Shown: positions 24,198 through 32,845 of the stretch, piece by piece
How the letters are laid out: every line of letters begins with the position of its first letter
Numbering within the stretch: position 1 is the first letter of the stretch
Assembly: GCF_000422705.1 (NCBI RefSeq)
Contig: NZ_AUGO01000008.1
Coordinates: forward strand, 62,001 to 126,000
Source of the DNA: Flavobacterium soli DSM 19725
Lineage (GTDB): Bacteria > Bacteroidota > Bacteroidia > Flavobacteriales > Flavobacteriaceae
DNA length: 64,000 bases
Direction of reading: 5' to 3'
Translations under genes and position numbers: made by a program
Notes under the pieces: generated by a model
What the model saw: only the letters and a program-made list of their open reading frames with translations
Databases searched by the model: none
Told to the model about the DNA's origin: nothing

Positions 24198-24938
24198 TTA
24201 TTTCTTCCCTTCCTCAACAACAGGAACATTTTTCTTCTTATAGATAGGTAAAAGATAAGAAACCGTATAATTAAACCCAACGCCAAAATCACCATCATAG
24301 GTTCGGTTGAAACCTGGAATGTACAGATTATCGAAGCCTCCCGGTTGTTTGTTCGAAATCATTCGGTTCATTCTGAAACTGAAGCCTACAAAAACATTAT
24401 CAAAAACTCGGGTTTTCATCCCTACAACCACCTCAAGCCATTGTGCCGAAAGTCCGCTGAATTCAGCTCCTCCATTGGTTGCAGGAAGTTGTCCCCAATA
24501 AGGATTTGGATTATAAATATTATAATTATTGATTTGCTGACTAAACGAACTAACGCCATATCTCAAACCAACATGGATCATATTTTCCAGGTCGAGCCAG
24601 TTTTCGTGCATATTGTAATCAAAACCTACTTTAAAGAAAGTACCTTTTGTGGTGAAGTTCACCTGATCTTCATCAGTAGTTTTGTTCTCATTTCCAATTT
24701 CTCCCGCCAAATAATATTTTTTTGTTAAACGGTAATCACCAACGATTTCAAAACCTGTATAATCTTTGTCATAACCTGTTCGGGCTAATTTCAGTAAATC
24801 GACTCCAAAACGAATTCCATAACGTTGCGGTATAACAGGAACTGCTGATGAATCTTGCTGTTTTTCTTGTGCTACAATTACTGATGAACACAAAATCAAT
24901 ACAATGCTACAAAAAATAGATGTTGATATGTGTCTCAT
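24198..24938 (-). CDS. DUF6048 family outer-membrane-like protein
   Basis: 246 residues with a signal peptide (cut near VIVAQ). The mature part looks like a small beta-barrel: RYGIRFGVDLLKLARTGYDKDYTGFEIVGDYRLTKKYYLAGEIGNE, FFKVGFDYNMHE, MIHVGLRYGVSSF and FDNVFVGFSFRMNRMIS. It belongs to a Bacteroidetes-specific family placed next to rlmD and DUF6452 in many flavobacteria (from memory). The start overlaps the preceding frame by 32 bp, which suggests translational coupling. Function unknown. Confidence 0.8.
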   Translation of the reverse strand: MRHISTSIFCSIVLILCSSVIVAQEKQQDSSAVPVIPQRYGIRFGVDLLKLARTGYDKDYTGFEIVGDYRLTKKYYLAGEIGNENKTTDEDQVNFTTKGTFFKVGFDYNMHENWLDLENMIHVGLRYGVSSFSQQINNYNIYNPNPYWGQLPATNGGAEFSGLSAQWLEVVVGMKTRVFDNVFVGFSFRMNRMISNKQPGGFDNLYIPGFNRTYDGDFGVGFNYTVSYLLPIYKKKNVPVVEEGKK

Positions 24939-25452
24939 TTTCGTTGTCTAGGTTAGGTTCAATAACTTCAATATTTTCAATCCAATTTCCAGAAGTTGCA
25001 GCGTCATCATTGTTCAATACAAACGGACTTGCATTTGGAATTCCAAACAAGTCAAAATTGGTTTTAAATCCGCATGCTCTCGAAACATATTCGTCTCTTC
25101 TGGAATAGTTAAATGCAAGAGTGTCTATGGTTGCATTTGCAAGAAGTGTATCCTGTGCAAAGCGAATAAATCGAAATTTAGAAACATCTTCATTTATTTT
25201 TAGCGGAATATAGGCAACAGTATCATTCCAAAACTGGCTTCCATTATTATTTAAAACACCATTGTTATAATTCATTCCTTCACCAACGATTTTTAGATTG
25301 TTCATTCTCTTGACAACCGAAGGATTATTGAAGTCATAAAATTTGATAACCAATCGAGGCGTGGTAGGTGTTGAAGGATCACAAATATCATCCTTTTCAC
25401 AACCTGCCAATACAATACCGACTATAAATAGGACACAAAGTATTTTTTTCAT
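24907..25452 (-). CDS. DUF6452 family lipoprotein
   Basis: 181 residues from the chosen start; lipobox LAGC followed by EKDDICDPS. The mature part has TPRLVIKFYDFNNPSVVKRMNNLKIVGEG and YIPLKINEDVSKFRFI, consistent with a beta-sandwich. The frame opens 12 codons upstream, but only the start at 25452 gives a standard signal. Member of the rlmD-DUF6452-DUF6048 gene set. Role unknown; a cell-envelope job together with the DUF6048 barrel is a guess from the neighbourhood. Confidence 0.8.
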   Translation of the reverse strand: MKKILCVLFIVGIVLAGCEKDDICDPSTPTTPRLVIKFYDFNNPSVVKRMNNLKIVGEGMNYNNGVLNNNGSQFWNDTVAYIPLKINEDVSKFRFIRFAQDTLLANATIDTLAFNYSRRDEYVSRACGFKTNFDLFGIPNASPFVLNNDDAATSGNWIENIEVIEPNLDNENETHINIYFL

Positions 25453-25500
25453 TTTTTCATTTTTAATTTTCAAACCAAAAAAAGCCATAATATTGGAAAG

Positions 25501-25523
25501 CCCCTTTTGGGGTTTGGGGGCTA
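25501..25523. repeat. CCCCTTTTGGGG-type dispersed repeat overlapping the rlmD stop codon
   Basis: Plus strand reads CCCCTTTTGGGG, then TTT, then GGGGGCTA; CTA at 25521-25523 is the rlmD TAG stop on the minus strand. It is related to the repeat at 22672-22696. Confidence 0.65.
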
Positions 25524-26936
25524 ATCTCTTCTCTCCAAAAGTACAACATTTTCCACATGATGCGTTTGCGGAAACATATCGACTGGTCGAACACGAGTAA
25601 CTTTATATTTTTCGTCCATTAAGGCCAAATCACGAGCTTGTGTAGCCGAATTACAGCTCACATACACCACTTTTTCTGGAGCGATTTTCAGGATTTGTTC
25701 GATAACATCTTTGTGCATCCCGTCTCGTGGAGGGTCAGTGATGATCACGTCTGGTTTTCCGTTTTGGGCAATAAAGTTTTCGTTGAAAACGACTTTCATA
25801 TCACCAACAAAGAAATCACAATTGGTAATTTCGTTACGTTTTGCATTTTCCTTTGCATCAGCAATTGCTTCTGGAACAGCTTCAACACCAACAACTTTCT
25901 TCGCTTTTCTCGAAACGAATTGTGCAATGGTTCCCGTTCCTGTATACAAATCATAAACGATTTCATTACCGGTCAAGCCTGCAAAATCTCTTGTGATTTT
26001 GTATAACTCATAAGCTTGTTCCGAGTTGGTTTGGTAAAACGATTTGGCATTGATACTAAATTTCAAGCCTTCCATTTCTTCCAAAATATAATCACGACCT
26101 TTATATAGCATTACATTTTGGTCATAAATAGTATCATTTGGTTTTTCGTTAATGACATACTGCAAAGAAGTAATTTCAGGAAAACGCTCAGCCAAGAAAT
26201 TAAGCAAGAGCTCTCTTTTTTCTTTATTTTCTTTGAAAAATTGTATCAAAACCATGATTTCTCCTGTCGAAGCAGTTCTAATCATCAAGGTTCTCAACAA
26301 GCCCTCGTGGTTTCTTGGATCAAAGAATTCCAGATTATTTTCGTTTGCAAAATCACGAATCTCATTTCGAATGGCATTCGAAGGATCTTGTTGCAAATGA
26401 CATTTGGTAATATCCAAAATTTTATCCCACATTTTCGGAATGTGAAAGCCCAAAGCATTTCGGTTTCCTAAATCCTCCGTACTTTCAATTTCGCTTTCGG
26501 TCAACCAACGTGAATTCGAAAAACCAAATTCCATCTTGTTTCTATAAAAGAATTGCTCTTTTGAACCTAAGATATCTTCAAATTCAGGAAGTTCAATCTT
26601 CCCGATTCTTTGCAAATGGTTTTTTACCTCATTTTGCTTATATAAAAGTTGCTGAGAATATTTCATATTCTGCCATTTGCAACCTCCACAAACACCAAAA
26701 TGCTGGCAAACCGGTTCAATTCTATGCTCAGAAAATTCGTGAAAACGAACTGCTTTTCCTTCATAATAGGCTTTGCGTTTCTTGAATGTTTGCACATCCA
26801 CCACGTCGCCAGAAACAACATTTGGTATAAATATAACTTTTCCGTCTGGTGCTTTTGCTACCGAAACTCCTTTGGCTCCAGCATCTAGAACCTTTATATG
26901 ATTGAAAACGATCTTGTTTGTAATTTTTCTTGCCAT
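25521..26936 (-). CDS. rlmD: 23S rRNA (uracil-C5)-methyltransferase RlmD
   Basis: 471 residues. An N-terminal TRAM domain (about 1-60) is followed by the iron-sulfur ligands CQHFGVCGGC, a central domain, and the SAM-binding VYDLYTGTGTIAQFVSRKAKKVVGVEAV. The catalytic part has DPPRDGMHKDV and the nucleophilic Cys in VYVSCNSATQARDL. This is the family that makes m5U in 23S rRNA (U1939 in E. coli). First gene of an operon with DUF6452 and DUF6048. The -7 box ends only four bases before the ATG, so the mRNA may lack a leader. Confidence 0.93.
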   Translation of the reverse strand: MARKITNKIVFNHIKVLDAGAKGVSVAKAPDGKVIFIPNVVSGDVVDVQTFKKRKAYYEGKAVRFHEFSEHRIEPVCQHFGVCGGCKWQNMKYSQQLLYKQNEVKNHLQRIGKIELPEFEDILGSKEQFFYRNKMEFGFSNSRWLTESEIESTEDLGNRNALGFHIPKMWDKILDITKCHLQQDPSNAIRNEIRDFANENNLEFFDPRNHEGLLRTLMIRTASTGEIMVLIQFFKENKEKRELLLNFLAERFPEITSLQYVINEKPNDTIYDQNVMLYKGRDYILEEMEGLKFSINAKSFYQTNSEQAYELYKITRDFAGLTGNEIVYDLYTGTGTIAQFVSRKAKKVVGVEAVPEAIADAKENAKRNEITNCDFFVGDMKVVFNENFIAQNGKPDVIITDPPRDGMHKDVIEQILKIAPEKVVYVSCNSATQARDLALMDEKYKVTRVRPVDMFPQTHHVENVVLLERRD

Positions 26937-26940
26937 AGCG

Positions 26941-26970
26941 CAAAAATAAGGGTTTGATTAGTTTTTCAAA
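26941..26970 (-). promoter_or_regulatory. Full Bacteroidetes promoter of rlmD (TTTG-N18-TATTTTTG)
   Basis: On the minus strand TTTG (26970-26967), an 18-base spacer and TATTTTTG (26948-26941) match the -33/-7 consensus. Four bases (CGCT) separate the box from the ATG, so the start point should fall on or beside the start codon. Confidence 0.7.
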
Positions 26971-27023
26971 TTGAAATTGTGAATTATTTTTGAATTGATT
27001 TTATTTTAGAACCATTTTACAAC

Positions 27024-27031
27024 TATTTTTG
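27024..27031 (+). promoter_or_regulatory. -7 box for the histidine kinase gene
   Basis: TATTTTTG matches TAnnTTTG, giving a leader of about 60 bases. Confidence 0.45.
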
Positions 27032-27096
27032 CGTTCAAGTGTTGATAATGATAATAATACTATCTTTATCAGTAACTAATAAAGCCCCAAAGTTCT

Positions 27097-28149
27097 ATGA
27101 ATTTATACAAAAGTTTATCCAAAATTAAGTTTTTGAGAAAGAGCTATGTTGCCAAGTTCTTGTTTATAGCTTTTCTCGGTATCCATATTCCGTTAATTGG
27201 TTTGATTGTTTTTATCCTCAATTTCGAAAGTGCTTTTTCACCCACAACCATTTTTATACTCACTTTATTGTTGACATTGGTGGCTACTGCCATAACGCTT
27301 TTAGTATTGAACAACTTGATGCAACCTATAAAGGTGATGTCAAAAGCGTTGAACCTTTATCGAAGCAGTAAAATTGTACCCAACTTTTTAGGTGAATTTG
27401 ATGATGAAGCGGGAAAATTAATGCAGAATATTCAATCAACTGTTGTCGAAAATGAAACACTTTTGCAAAACAAGCAGGATTTGATTTTTTTGCTTTCGCA
27501 TGATTTAAAGAATTATGTGGAAAATGCCTCTTCATTGGCAAAAATAATTACAGACGAAAATGTTGAAGAAGATATCAAGAATTATGCACAGTTGATAATT
27601 GAAAATACAGATAAACAATCTTCTTTTATTGAAAAATTCATCAATTTTTTGAAAGAAGAAGAGAATATTCACAGGCAAGAAATCCAAGTGATATCAATTG
27701 ATGTTGAGGATTTAGTGGTTTCACTTCAAGAGAATTTTGATCATAAGCTAAACACTAAAAAAATAGATTTAATTATTGAAAAAAATATCGGGATAGTATA
27801 TTTAAAAGCCGATAAGGAACTTTTGTTTAGGGTGTTGTCCAATCTTCTTGGCAACGCCATCAAGTTTTCTTTTCCAGAAAGTAAAATCCTAATGTGTTTT
27901 ACAAAGAACGAAAAGCATTTTGAAATCATGATTCAAGATAGCGGAATTGGTTTTGAAAATTCTAAAAGCGAAGTGTTATTTGACAAGTTTACCAAGATGA
28001 GCAGAAGAGGAACCCAAGACGAGAAGTCAACCGGAATTGGACTTTATTTATCAAAACAGATCATCAAAAAATTTGGCGGAACTTTTACTGCCGAAAGCGA
28101 AGGAATCAATAAGGGTTCAAAATTCACGGTGAAGCTAAAGTTGTATTAG
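27097..28149 (+). CDS. Sensor histidine kinase (orphan)
   Basis: 350-residue inner-membrane kinase. Two membrane helices (about 20-42 and 52-73) flank a very short periplasmic loop, so it probably senses the membrane or cytoplasm. A HAMP-like linker is followed by the H-box LIFLLSHDLKNYVENASSLAKII. The ATPase domain has the N-box FRVLSNLLGNAIKFS, G1 IQDSGIGFENS and G2 EKSTGIGLYLSKQIIKKFGG. No response regulator gene lies next to it, so its partner is elsewhere. A -7 box TATTTTTG lies at 27024-27031. Confidence 0.92.
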   Translation: MNLYKSLSKIKFLRKSYVAKFLFIAFLGIHIPLIGLIVFILNFESAFSPTTIFILTLLLTLVATAITLLVLNNLMQPIKVMSKALNLYRSSKIVPNFLGEFDDEAGKLMQNIQSTVVENETLLQNKQDLIFLLSHDLKNYVENASSLAKIITDENVEEDIKNYAQLIIENTDKQSSFIEKFINFLKEEENIHRQEIQVISIDVEDLVVSLQENFDHKLNTKKIDLIIEKNIGIVYLKADKELLFRVLSNLLGNAIKFSFPESKILMCFTKNEKHFEIMIQDSGIGFENSKSEVLFDKFTKMSRRGTQDEKSTGIGLYLSKQIIKKFGGTFTAESEGINKGSKFTVKLKLY

Positions 28150-28218
28150 TAGAAAGGTGAAGTGTTTTATTTTTGTTAAAAATCATAATTTCATAACATG
28201 TTTCCTTTTTGAAAGGTT

Positions 28219-28226
28219 TAAATTTG
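28219..28226 (+). promoter_or_regulatory. -7 box for the osmC-like gene
   Basis: TAAATTTG matches TAnnTTTG, 31 bases before the ATG at 28258. Confidence 0.5.
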
Positions 28227-28257
28227 AGATAAAATAATCCAAAATACCTCAAAAATT

Positions 28258-28668
28258 ATGAAAAGAAATGCAACAGCAGTCTGGAAAGGATCTGTAAAAG
28301 AAGGAGAAGGAGCTTTAACAACACAAAGTAAGGTTTTAGACAGTGCTCAATATTCCTTCAAAACTAGATTTGAAAACGGAATTGGCACAAACCCAGAAGA
28401 ACTAATTGCAGCAGCACATTCAGGCTGTTTCACGATGCAATTATCGGCTTATATCACGGAGGAAGGTTTTGAAGTTGAAAGCTTGGAAACCAAATGTGAC
28501 GTAGATTTTCAAGATGGAAGTGTAGTTGGTTCACACTTAACAGTTACTGGAAAAGTAAAGGAAATTACAGACGAGAAGTTTCAAGAATTGGTTACTAAAG
28601 CCGAAAATAATTGTCCGATTTCTAGATTATTGGATACGAAAATTACATCTTCGGCTACTCTAGCTTAA
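28258..28668 (+). CDS. OsmC family peroxiredoxin
   Basis: 136 residues. Thiol peroxidase that reduces organic hydroperoxides. The two redox Cys are in the expected places: [12 protein letters not shown] in the central helix and [10 protein letters not shown] near the C-terminus. [13 protein letters not shown] is the OsmC signature. Length is typical for OsmC rather than Ohr-fusion types. It has its own -7 box, so it is probably a single-gene unit. Confidence 0.94.
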   Translation: MKRNATAVWKGSVKEGEGALTTQSKVLDSAQYSFKTRFENGIGTNPEELIAAAHSGCFTMQLSAYITEEGFEVESLETKCDVDFQDGSVVGSHLTVTGKVKEITDEKFQELVTKAENNCPISRLLDTKITSSATLA

Positions 28669-28789
28669 TTTTTATAAGAAATAATAATCCGTATTTATGA
28701 GCAATCATAAGTATGGATTTTTATTTTCTACAAATGCTAGGATTACACGAAACATTAAAGAATAATCAATTTATAAGATTTATTTTTAT

Positions 28790-28797
28790 TAATTTTG
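28790..28797 (+). promoter_or_regulatory. -7 box for rocD
   Basis: TAATTTTG matches TAnnTTTG, about 65 bases before the ATG at 28863. Confidence 0.5.
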
Positions 28798-28862
28798 TAG
28801 AAAATAGGGTGATTTCTCTCCACAAGTAGGAATTGTATAGCATTATTTAAAAAATAGTTATA

Positions 28863-30107
28863 ATGGCAGTCTTAGAAAAAACAAGTTCAGAAGCAATTAT
28901 CAATTTAGAAAACAAATACGGAGCTCATAATTATCATCCGCTTCCGGTTGTGTTGAGCAGGGGAGAAGGTGTATATGTTTGGGATGTTGAAGGAAAAAAA
29001 TATTATGATTTTCTTTCGGCATATTCAGCTGTAAATCAAGGTCATTGCCATCCAAAAATTGTAAATGCAATGATCAATCAGGCTCAAACGTTAACGCTAA
29101 CATCTAGAGCATTCTTTAACGATCAACTAGGACCATACGAAAAATACATCACTGAAACTTTTGGGCTTGATAAGGTTTTGCCAATGAATACAGGTGCAGA
29201 AGCGGTAGAAACAGCTTTGAAACTTTGTAGAAAATGGGCTTATGAAGTGAAAGGTGTAGCCGAACATGAAGCACAAATTATTGTGTGTGAAGGAAATTTT
29301 CACGGACGAACAACCACTATCATTTCGTTTTCTAATGATGAAAATGCCCGAAAAAACTTCGGTCCTTACACGGCCGGATTTATCAAAATTGCTTATGATG
29401 ATTTGGATGCTTTGGAAAAAGCATTGGCATCGACCAAAAATATTGCAGGTTTCCTTGTGGAGCCAATCCAAGGAGAAGCAGGAGTTTATGTGCCATCCGA
29501 AGGTTATTTGGCGAAAGCGAAAGCCCTTTGCGAAAAACACAACGCTTTGTTTATTGCAGATGAAGTGCAAACCGGAGTTGCAAGAACAGGAAAATTATTG
29601 GCAGTTCACCATGAAAATGTACAGCCAGACATTTTGATTTTAGGAAAAGCAATATCAGGTGGTGTTTATCCAGTTTCGGCGGTTTTGGCAAATGATAGCG
29701 TGATGAATGTCATCAAACCTGGACAACACGGTTCTACCTTCGGAGGGAATCCTGTTGCAGCTGCTGTTGCTGTTGCCGCTCTTGAAGTAGTTAAAGATGA
29801 AAACTTGGCTGAAAATGCGGAGAAATTAGGTATCATCTTCAGAGAAAAAATTGGTGAGTTTGTAGCCAATTCAAACATTGCAACACTTGTTAGAGGAAAA
29901 GGATTGTTGAATGCGATTGTAATCAATGATACAGAAGAAAGCGACACGGCTTGGAACATCTGCATGCGTCTTCGCGACAATGGCTTGCTTGCCAAACCAA
30001 CTCACGGAAACATCATTCGTTTTGCACCACCATTGGTTATGAACGAAGAAGAACTGCTCGATTGTGTGAACATTATCATCAACACTTTGAAAGAGTTTGA
30101 AAAATAG
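28863..30107 (+). CDS. rocD: Ornithine aminotransferase
   Basis: 414-residue class III PLP enzyme that moves the delta-amino group of ornithine to 2-oxoglutarate, giving glutamate semialdehyde in arginine breakdown or proline synthesis. Signatures: [27 protein letters not shown] near the start, [55 protein letters not shown], and the PLP lysine in [19 protein letters not shown]. Length and motif spacing fit RocD. No other arginine-catabolic gene is nearby. Confidence 0.95.
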   Translation: MAVLEKTSSEAIINLENKYGAHNYHPLPVVLSRGEGVYVWDVEGKKYYDFLSAYSAVNQGHCHPKIVNAMINQAQTLTLTSRAFFNDQLGPYEKYITETFGLDKVLPMNTGAEAVETALKLCRKWAYEVKGVAEHEAQIIVCEGNFHGRTTTIISFSNDENARKNFGPYTAGFIKIAYDDLDALEKALASTKNIAGFLVEPIQGEAGVYVPSEGYLAKAKALCEKHNALFIADEVQTGVARTGKLLAVHHENVQPDILILGKAISGGVYPVSAVLANDSVMNVIKPGQHGSTFGGNPVAAAVAVAALEVVKDENLAENAEKLGIIFREKIGEFVANSNIATLVRGKGLLNAIVINDTEESDTAWNICMRLRDNGLLAKPTHGNIIRFAPPLVMNEEELLDCVNIIINTLKEFEK

Positions 30108-30114
30108 AAATAAT

Positions 30115-30142
30115 AAAAAATCCGCTGAAAAGCGGATTTTTT
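30115..30142. terminator. Bidirectional terminator, perfect 12-bp stem with GAAA loop
   Basis: AAAAAATCCGCT and AGCGGATTTTTT (30115-30126, 30131-30142) pair around GAAA between the convergent stops at 30107 (+) and 30162 (-). Confidence 0.92.
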
Positions 30143-30161
30143 ATTGGTATAAATTTATTTA

Positions 30162-30491
30162 TTATTGAGCAGCTTGCATTTGTTCAATCCATTGCTGTTG
30201 CATTTCCATCAATCCTTCTTGACCAATAGTTACATAGAAGTAAATGTTTGCAATCAAATAAATTGTACTTAAAACGATTCCGATAATGGCAAGGATTCTA
30301 CCCGTATTTAAGTTTGAATAATTAGAGTAAAGTTCTGGATTTTCTAAATAAAGTGCTTTGTCTTTTTTGGCTAAAACTAGGGCAACAATTCCTAATATTA
30401 AGCCAATGATTCCATAACAACAGCAGGTTACAATTGATAAAATTCCAAGAACGAGAACAGCGGTAGCATTGGGTAATTTTTGATTTTCCAT
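30162..30491 (-). CDS. CCC-motif small membrane protein
   Basis: 109 residues. Two membrane segments: AVLVLGILSIVTCCCYGIIGLILGIVALVLA, containing the TCCCYG motif that names this group, and ILAIIGIVLSTIYLIANIYFYVTI. The cytoplasmic loop has KKDKALYLENPELYSNYSNLNTGR, the pattern shared with DUF4190-like proteins. Function unknown. It follows the DUF2752 gene after 23 bp and is probably co-transcribed with it. Confidence 0.85.
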   Translation of the reverse strand: MENQKLPNATAVLVLGILSIVTCCCYGIIGLILGIVALVLAKKDKALYLENPELYSNYSNLNTGRILAIIGIVLSTIYLIANIYFYVTIGQEGLMEMQQQWIEQMQAAQ

Positions 30492-30514
30492 GATTTGATG
30501 GTGGTTTTAAGTGA

Positions 30515-30799
30515 TTAATAATTTGAAATTTTAAATAAATAGGCAATAACCATGATCGATGCATTAATTATAGCCAAATTAATAATAATTTTATGATAAT
30601 TTCTTTTTTTGTCAATAAAATTCAAGGCAATACTTCCAAAAAGCAAAATTGTAGTATAAATGGCTGGAAACATGTGAAAAGCAGCTATAAAATCACCGTG
30701 AAACAGCAATGAAAGAGAACGTTGCATCCCACAGCCGGGACAATCCAAGCCAAAAAGTTGCTTGCTTAAACACGGAATCATATATTTTTCTAAATCCAA
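30515..30799 (-). CDS. DUF2752 domain membrane protein
   Basis: 94 residues. The family signature is LFGLDCPGCGMQRSLSLLFHGDFIAAFHMFPA, with the paired Cys (CPGC) followed by GMQR, and two membrane helices after it. Start codon by the first ATG (MDLEKYMIPC). Function unknown; DUF2752 and CCC-motif genes are commonly adjacent in Bacteroidetes, as here. Confidence 0.88.
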   Translation of the reverse strand: MDLEKYMIPCLSKQLFGLDCPGCGMQRSLSLLFHGDFIAAFHMFPAIYTTILLFGSIALNFIDKKRNYHKIIINLAIINASIMVIAYLFKISNY

Positions 30800-30877
30800 A
30801 ATGCTTTCTTTTTATTGCAATTTTACAAAATAAAAATAAACTTTTCGGATTTTAAAGGTTATTATTTTAAAGTTCTT

Positions 30878-30885
30878 TACTTTTG
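30878..30885 (+). promoter_or_regulatory. -7 box for the small membrane protein and Smr gene pair
   Basis: TACTTTTG matches TAnnTTTG and ends 12 bases before the ATG at 30898. An open frame begins with TTG inside this box, which argues against that upstream start. Confidence 0.5.
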
Positions 30886-30897
30886 GATTCCCAATTA

Positions 30898-31089
30898 ATG
30901 AATATGAAGAAGCTACTAATTCCTGTTCTGTTTGTTTCAGGATTTTTCCTGCTTTACGAACAAAGTAAGGATCAACCAAATATCTATATCATTGCAGCAT
31001 CCATCGTGGTTTTCATGTTTGGATTGATGCAACTCAATACTAAAATTCCACATAAAAATAACGACAAAGACGAAAACAATGTTCAATAA
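30898..31089 (+). CDS. Small membrane protein upstream of the Smr gene
   Basis: 63 residues from this start (MNMKKLLIP; MKKLLIP at 30904 is equally possible). Two hydrophobic stretches, LLIPVLFVSGFFLLYEQ and NIYIIAASIVVFMFGLMQL, then a charged tail (KNNDKDENN). Its 3' end overlaps the Smr gene by 11 bp, so they are coupled. Function unknown. Confidence 0.7.
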   Translation: MNMKKLLIPVLFVSGFFLLYEQSKDQPNIYIIAASIVVFMFGLMQLNTKIPHKNNDKDENNVQ

Positions 31090-31621
31090 AGGAGATAAAG
31101 TTACCGTATTGGATGATGCGATTGATGGTATTGTACTTTCCGTAAAAGCTAATAAAGTGACCATCGAAACCACGGATGGTTTTGATTTGACGTTTGACGC
31201 AAAGGAATTGATTAAAGTAGGAACTAATGATCTAAACTTCAACATTGGTCCTAATTTGAGTCAGATCATAAAAGAAAAAGAAATCCCGAAGCCTAGAAGT
31301 TTTGTCAAGGAAAAAAAACCGAAACATGAAGCGGGAGTTCCGGAATTCGACCTTCATATCGAAAAATTAGTCAAGAGTTTCAAGGGAATGAACAATTATG
31401 ACATTCTTTCCATACAAACAGAAACCGCCCAACGTCACATAGAATTTGCCATCAAAAACCGCATTCCAAAGATTGTTTTCATTCATGGAGTGGGGGAAGG
31501 CGTTCTAAAATCTGAACTCGATTTCCTTTTGGGAAGATATGATAATGTTGCTTTTCAGGATGCTAATTACCAAAAATATGGTCTTGGAGCTACCGAAGTA
31601 TATATCAAACAAAGTAAGTAA
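31079..31621 (+). CDS. Smr-domain protein (MutS2 C-terminal-like)
   Basis: 180 residues. An N-terminal small barrel (FNKGDKVTVLDDAIDGIVLSVKANKVTIET) is followed by a linker and a C-terminal Smr domain with its DLHIEKL motif and the HGVGEGVLKSEL loop. Smr domains are nicking nucleases or RNA-binding modules linked to recombination control and ribosome rescue. The layout is seen in many Bacteroidetes (DUF2027-like plus Smr). Its TAA stop is directly followed by the stop codon of the minus-strand lipoprotein gene with no gap. Confidence 0.88.
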   Translation: MFNKGDKVTVLDDAIDGIVLSVKANKVTIETTDGFDLTFDAKELIKVGTNDLNFNIGPNLSQIIKEKEIPKPRSFVKEKKPKHEAGVPEFDLHIEKLVKSFKGMNNYDILSIQTETAQRHIEFAIKNRIPKIVFIHGVGEGVLKSELDFLLGRYDNVAFQDANYQKYGLGATEVYIKQSK

Positions 31622-32629
31622 CTACGGAACAACAATGGTTTCAAATTCTCCAAAAACAAATTCGCTTTTCAGTAAAAAGTTTTGATTACCTCTTATCATT
31701 TTTACATTTCTTAAAGTGACAACATGAGAACGATTGCCTTCTGTGGTTTCAGATGTAACTACTTCAATCACACCGTTTTCACCCGAACCATTTTCGGCAA
31801 CCCAACTGTGTTTGATTGTCGGAAAATTAGGTGGATCGTTGTCACATAAAAACGCTTCTGTTACAGGAGTAGTTGCTGTTTTCGCATAAAGATTATGAGT
31901 GAGAACATTTTCACCACCCAAAAATCTTGTTTTAGGCTCATCAGTAGTTAGCACAGTCGAAAATAAAAACTCTGCATCTGCTTGACTTAATGTAAGAATC
32001 AAAGCCTGAGTTCCATTATTTTTAAAAAGAAAAGTCAAGTCATCACCACAAGTTTGAATAGCTGTTGCAGTATCAAAAGGCTCAAAAGGAGTAGCTGTTC
32101 TCTTAAAAGTTACTGTTGGAAGCGATTCATTTCGTTGTGATTGAAACGAAATATCTGAAAAATTTAGCGTATAAAGATATTCTGTAATTTTTGTTGCACC
32201 ATTAGCATCTGGCAACGATTTCAAAGCAGTAGTCACAACAGATATTTTACCACCTAGTGCTGTGCTTTCCTCTGTAACCACAGGATACGAAGCTGGAAAA
32301 CTCGAGCAAATAGTTGAGGAAGTTATGTCATCATTATACACTCTATAAATCAATTGGCCAGGATTCTGTGATCCAGAATTGTTGAGATCAATCACAAAAG
32401 GAGCACCTTGTAAAGTATCGACTGTAAGAGTTTGAGTGAAATTCTTTTCCAATACTTCTAAAATCAAAGCCCTTTGATCAGTAGTTTTATAGATAAAGAA
32501 TTTATTAGTAGTAGCATTACATTCTTGAGCAGCCGAATCATCAAACTCAAATGACACTTCGGCCAAATCGCCATCATCACAACTCGCAAATAAAACCGCT
32601 ACAGCCAAAAAAATAAAAAATCTTTTCAT
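31622..32629 (-). CDS. Lipoprotein of unknown function
   Basis: 335 residues. Lipobox VLFASC followed by DDGD (surface-type). The mature protein appears to hold two similar beta-rich halves, each starting near an ECNATTNKFFIYKTTDQRALIL- or TCGDDLTFLFKNNGTQALIL-like segment and containing LIYRVYNDD / NLYAKTATT and CSSFPASYPVV / CDNDPPNFPTI. So it looks like an internal duplication of a domain with one Cys pair. I do not recognise the family. Start placed at the ATG of the signal, not the longer frame. Confidence 0.78.
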   Translation of the reverse strand: MKRFFIFLAVAVLFASCDDGDLAEVSFEFDDSAAQECNATTNKFFIYKTTDQRALILEVLEKNFTQTLTVDTLQGAPFVIDLNNSGSQNPGQLIYRVYNDDITSSTICSSFPASYPVVTEESTALGGKISVVTTALKSLPDANGATKITEYLYTLNFSDISFQSQRNESLPTVTFKRTATPFEPFDTATAIQTCGDDLTFLFKNNGTQALILTLSQADAEFLFSTVLTTDEPKTRFLGGENVLTHNLYAKTATTPVTEAFLCDNDPPNFPTIKHSWVAENGSGENGVIEVVTSETTEGNRSHVVTLRNVKMIRGNQNFLLKSEFVFGEFETIVVP

Positions 32630-32727
32630 TATCCTATAAATATTTAAAGCAAAAGTAATCAAAAATAGCATAATTCATAAGCTACTTTTCATAATGAAAT
32701 CACAAAGAAACAATTTTGAATTCTAGA

Positions 32728-32845
32728 AGCATCGCCATGGCACTTTTTGAGCCATGTTCCCGCTGGAGCAACTCGCTTTGCAACAGCTCTTACGGCAGTT
32801 GCAAGAGCTCAAATCCCGAAACTTCGGGACACCATCGGGGCTAAA
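32728..32845. repeat. GC-rich structured intergenic element
   Basis: Contains GCAAC (32780-32784) with GTTGC (32798-32802), and AGCTCTT (32785-32791) with AAGAGCT (32803-32809). The two pairs interleave, so they are mutually exclusive hairpins or a pseudoknot-like fold. The palindrome-like TCCCGAAACTTCGGGA follows at 32814-32829. An open frame crosses it but its Cys- and Ser-rich translation looks non-protein. Confidence 0.55.

Noticed and set aside
30883-30897. TTG start for the small membrane protein before the Smr gene
   Set aside because: The codon lies inside the TACTTTTG promoter box, so it would not be in the transcript.
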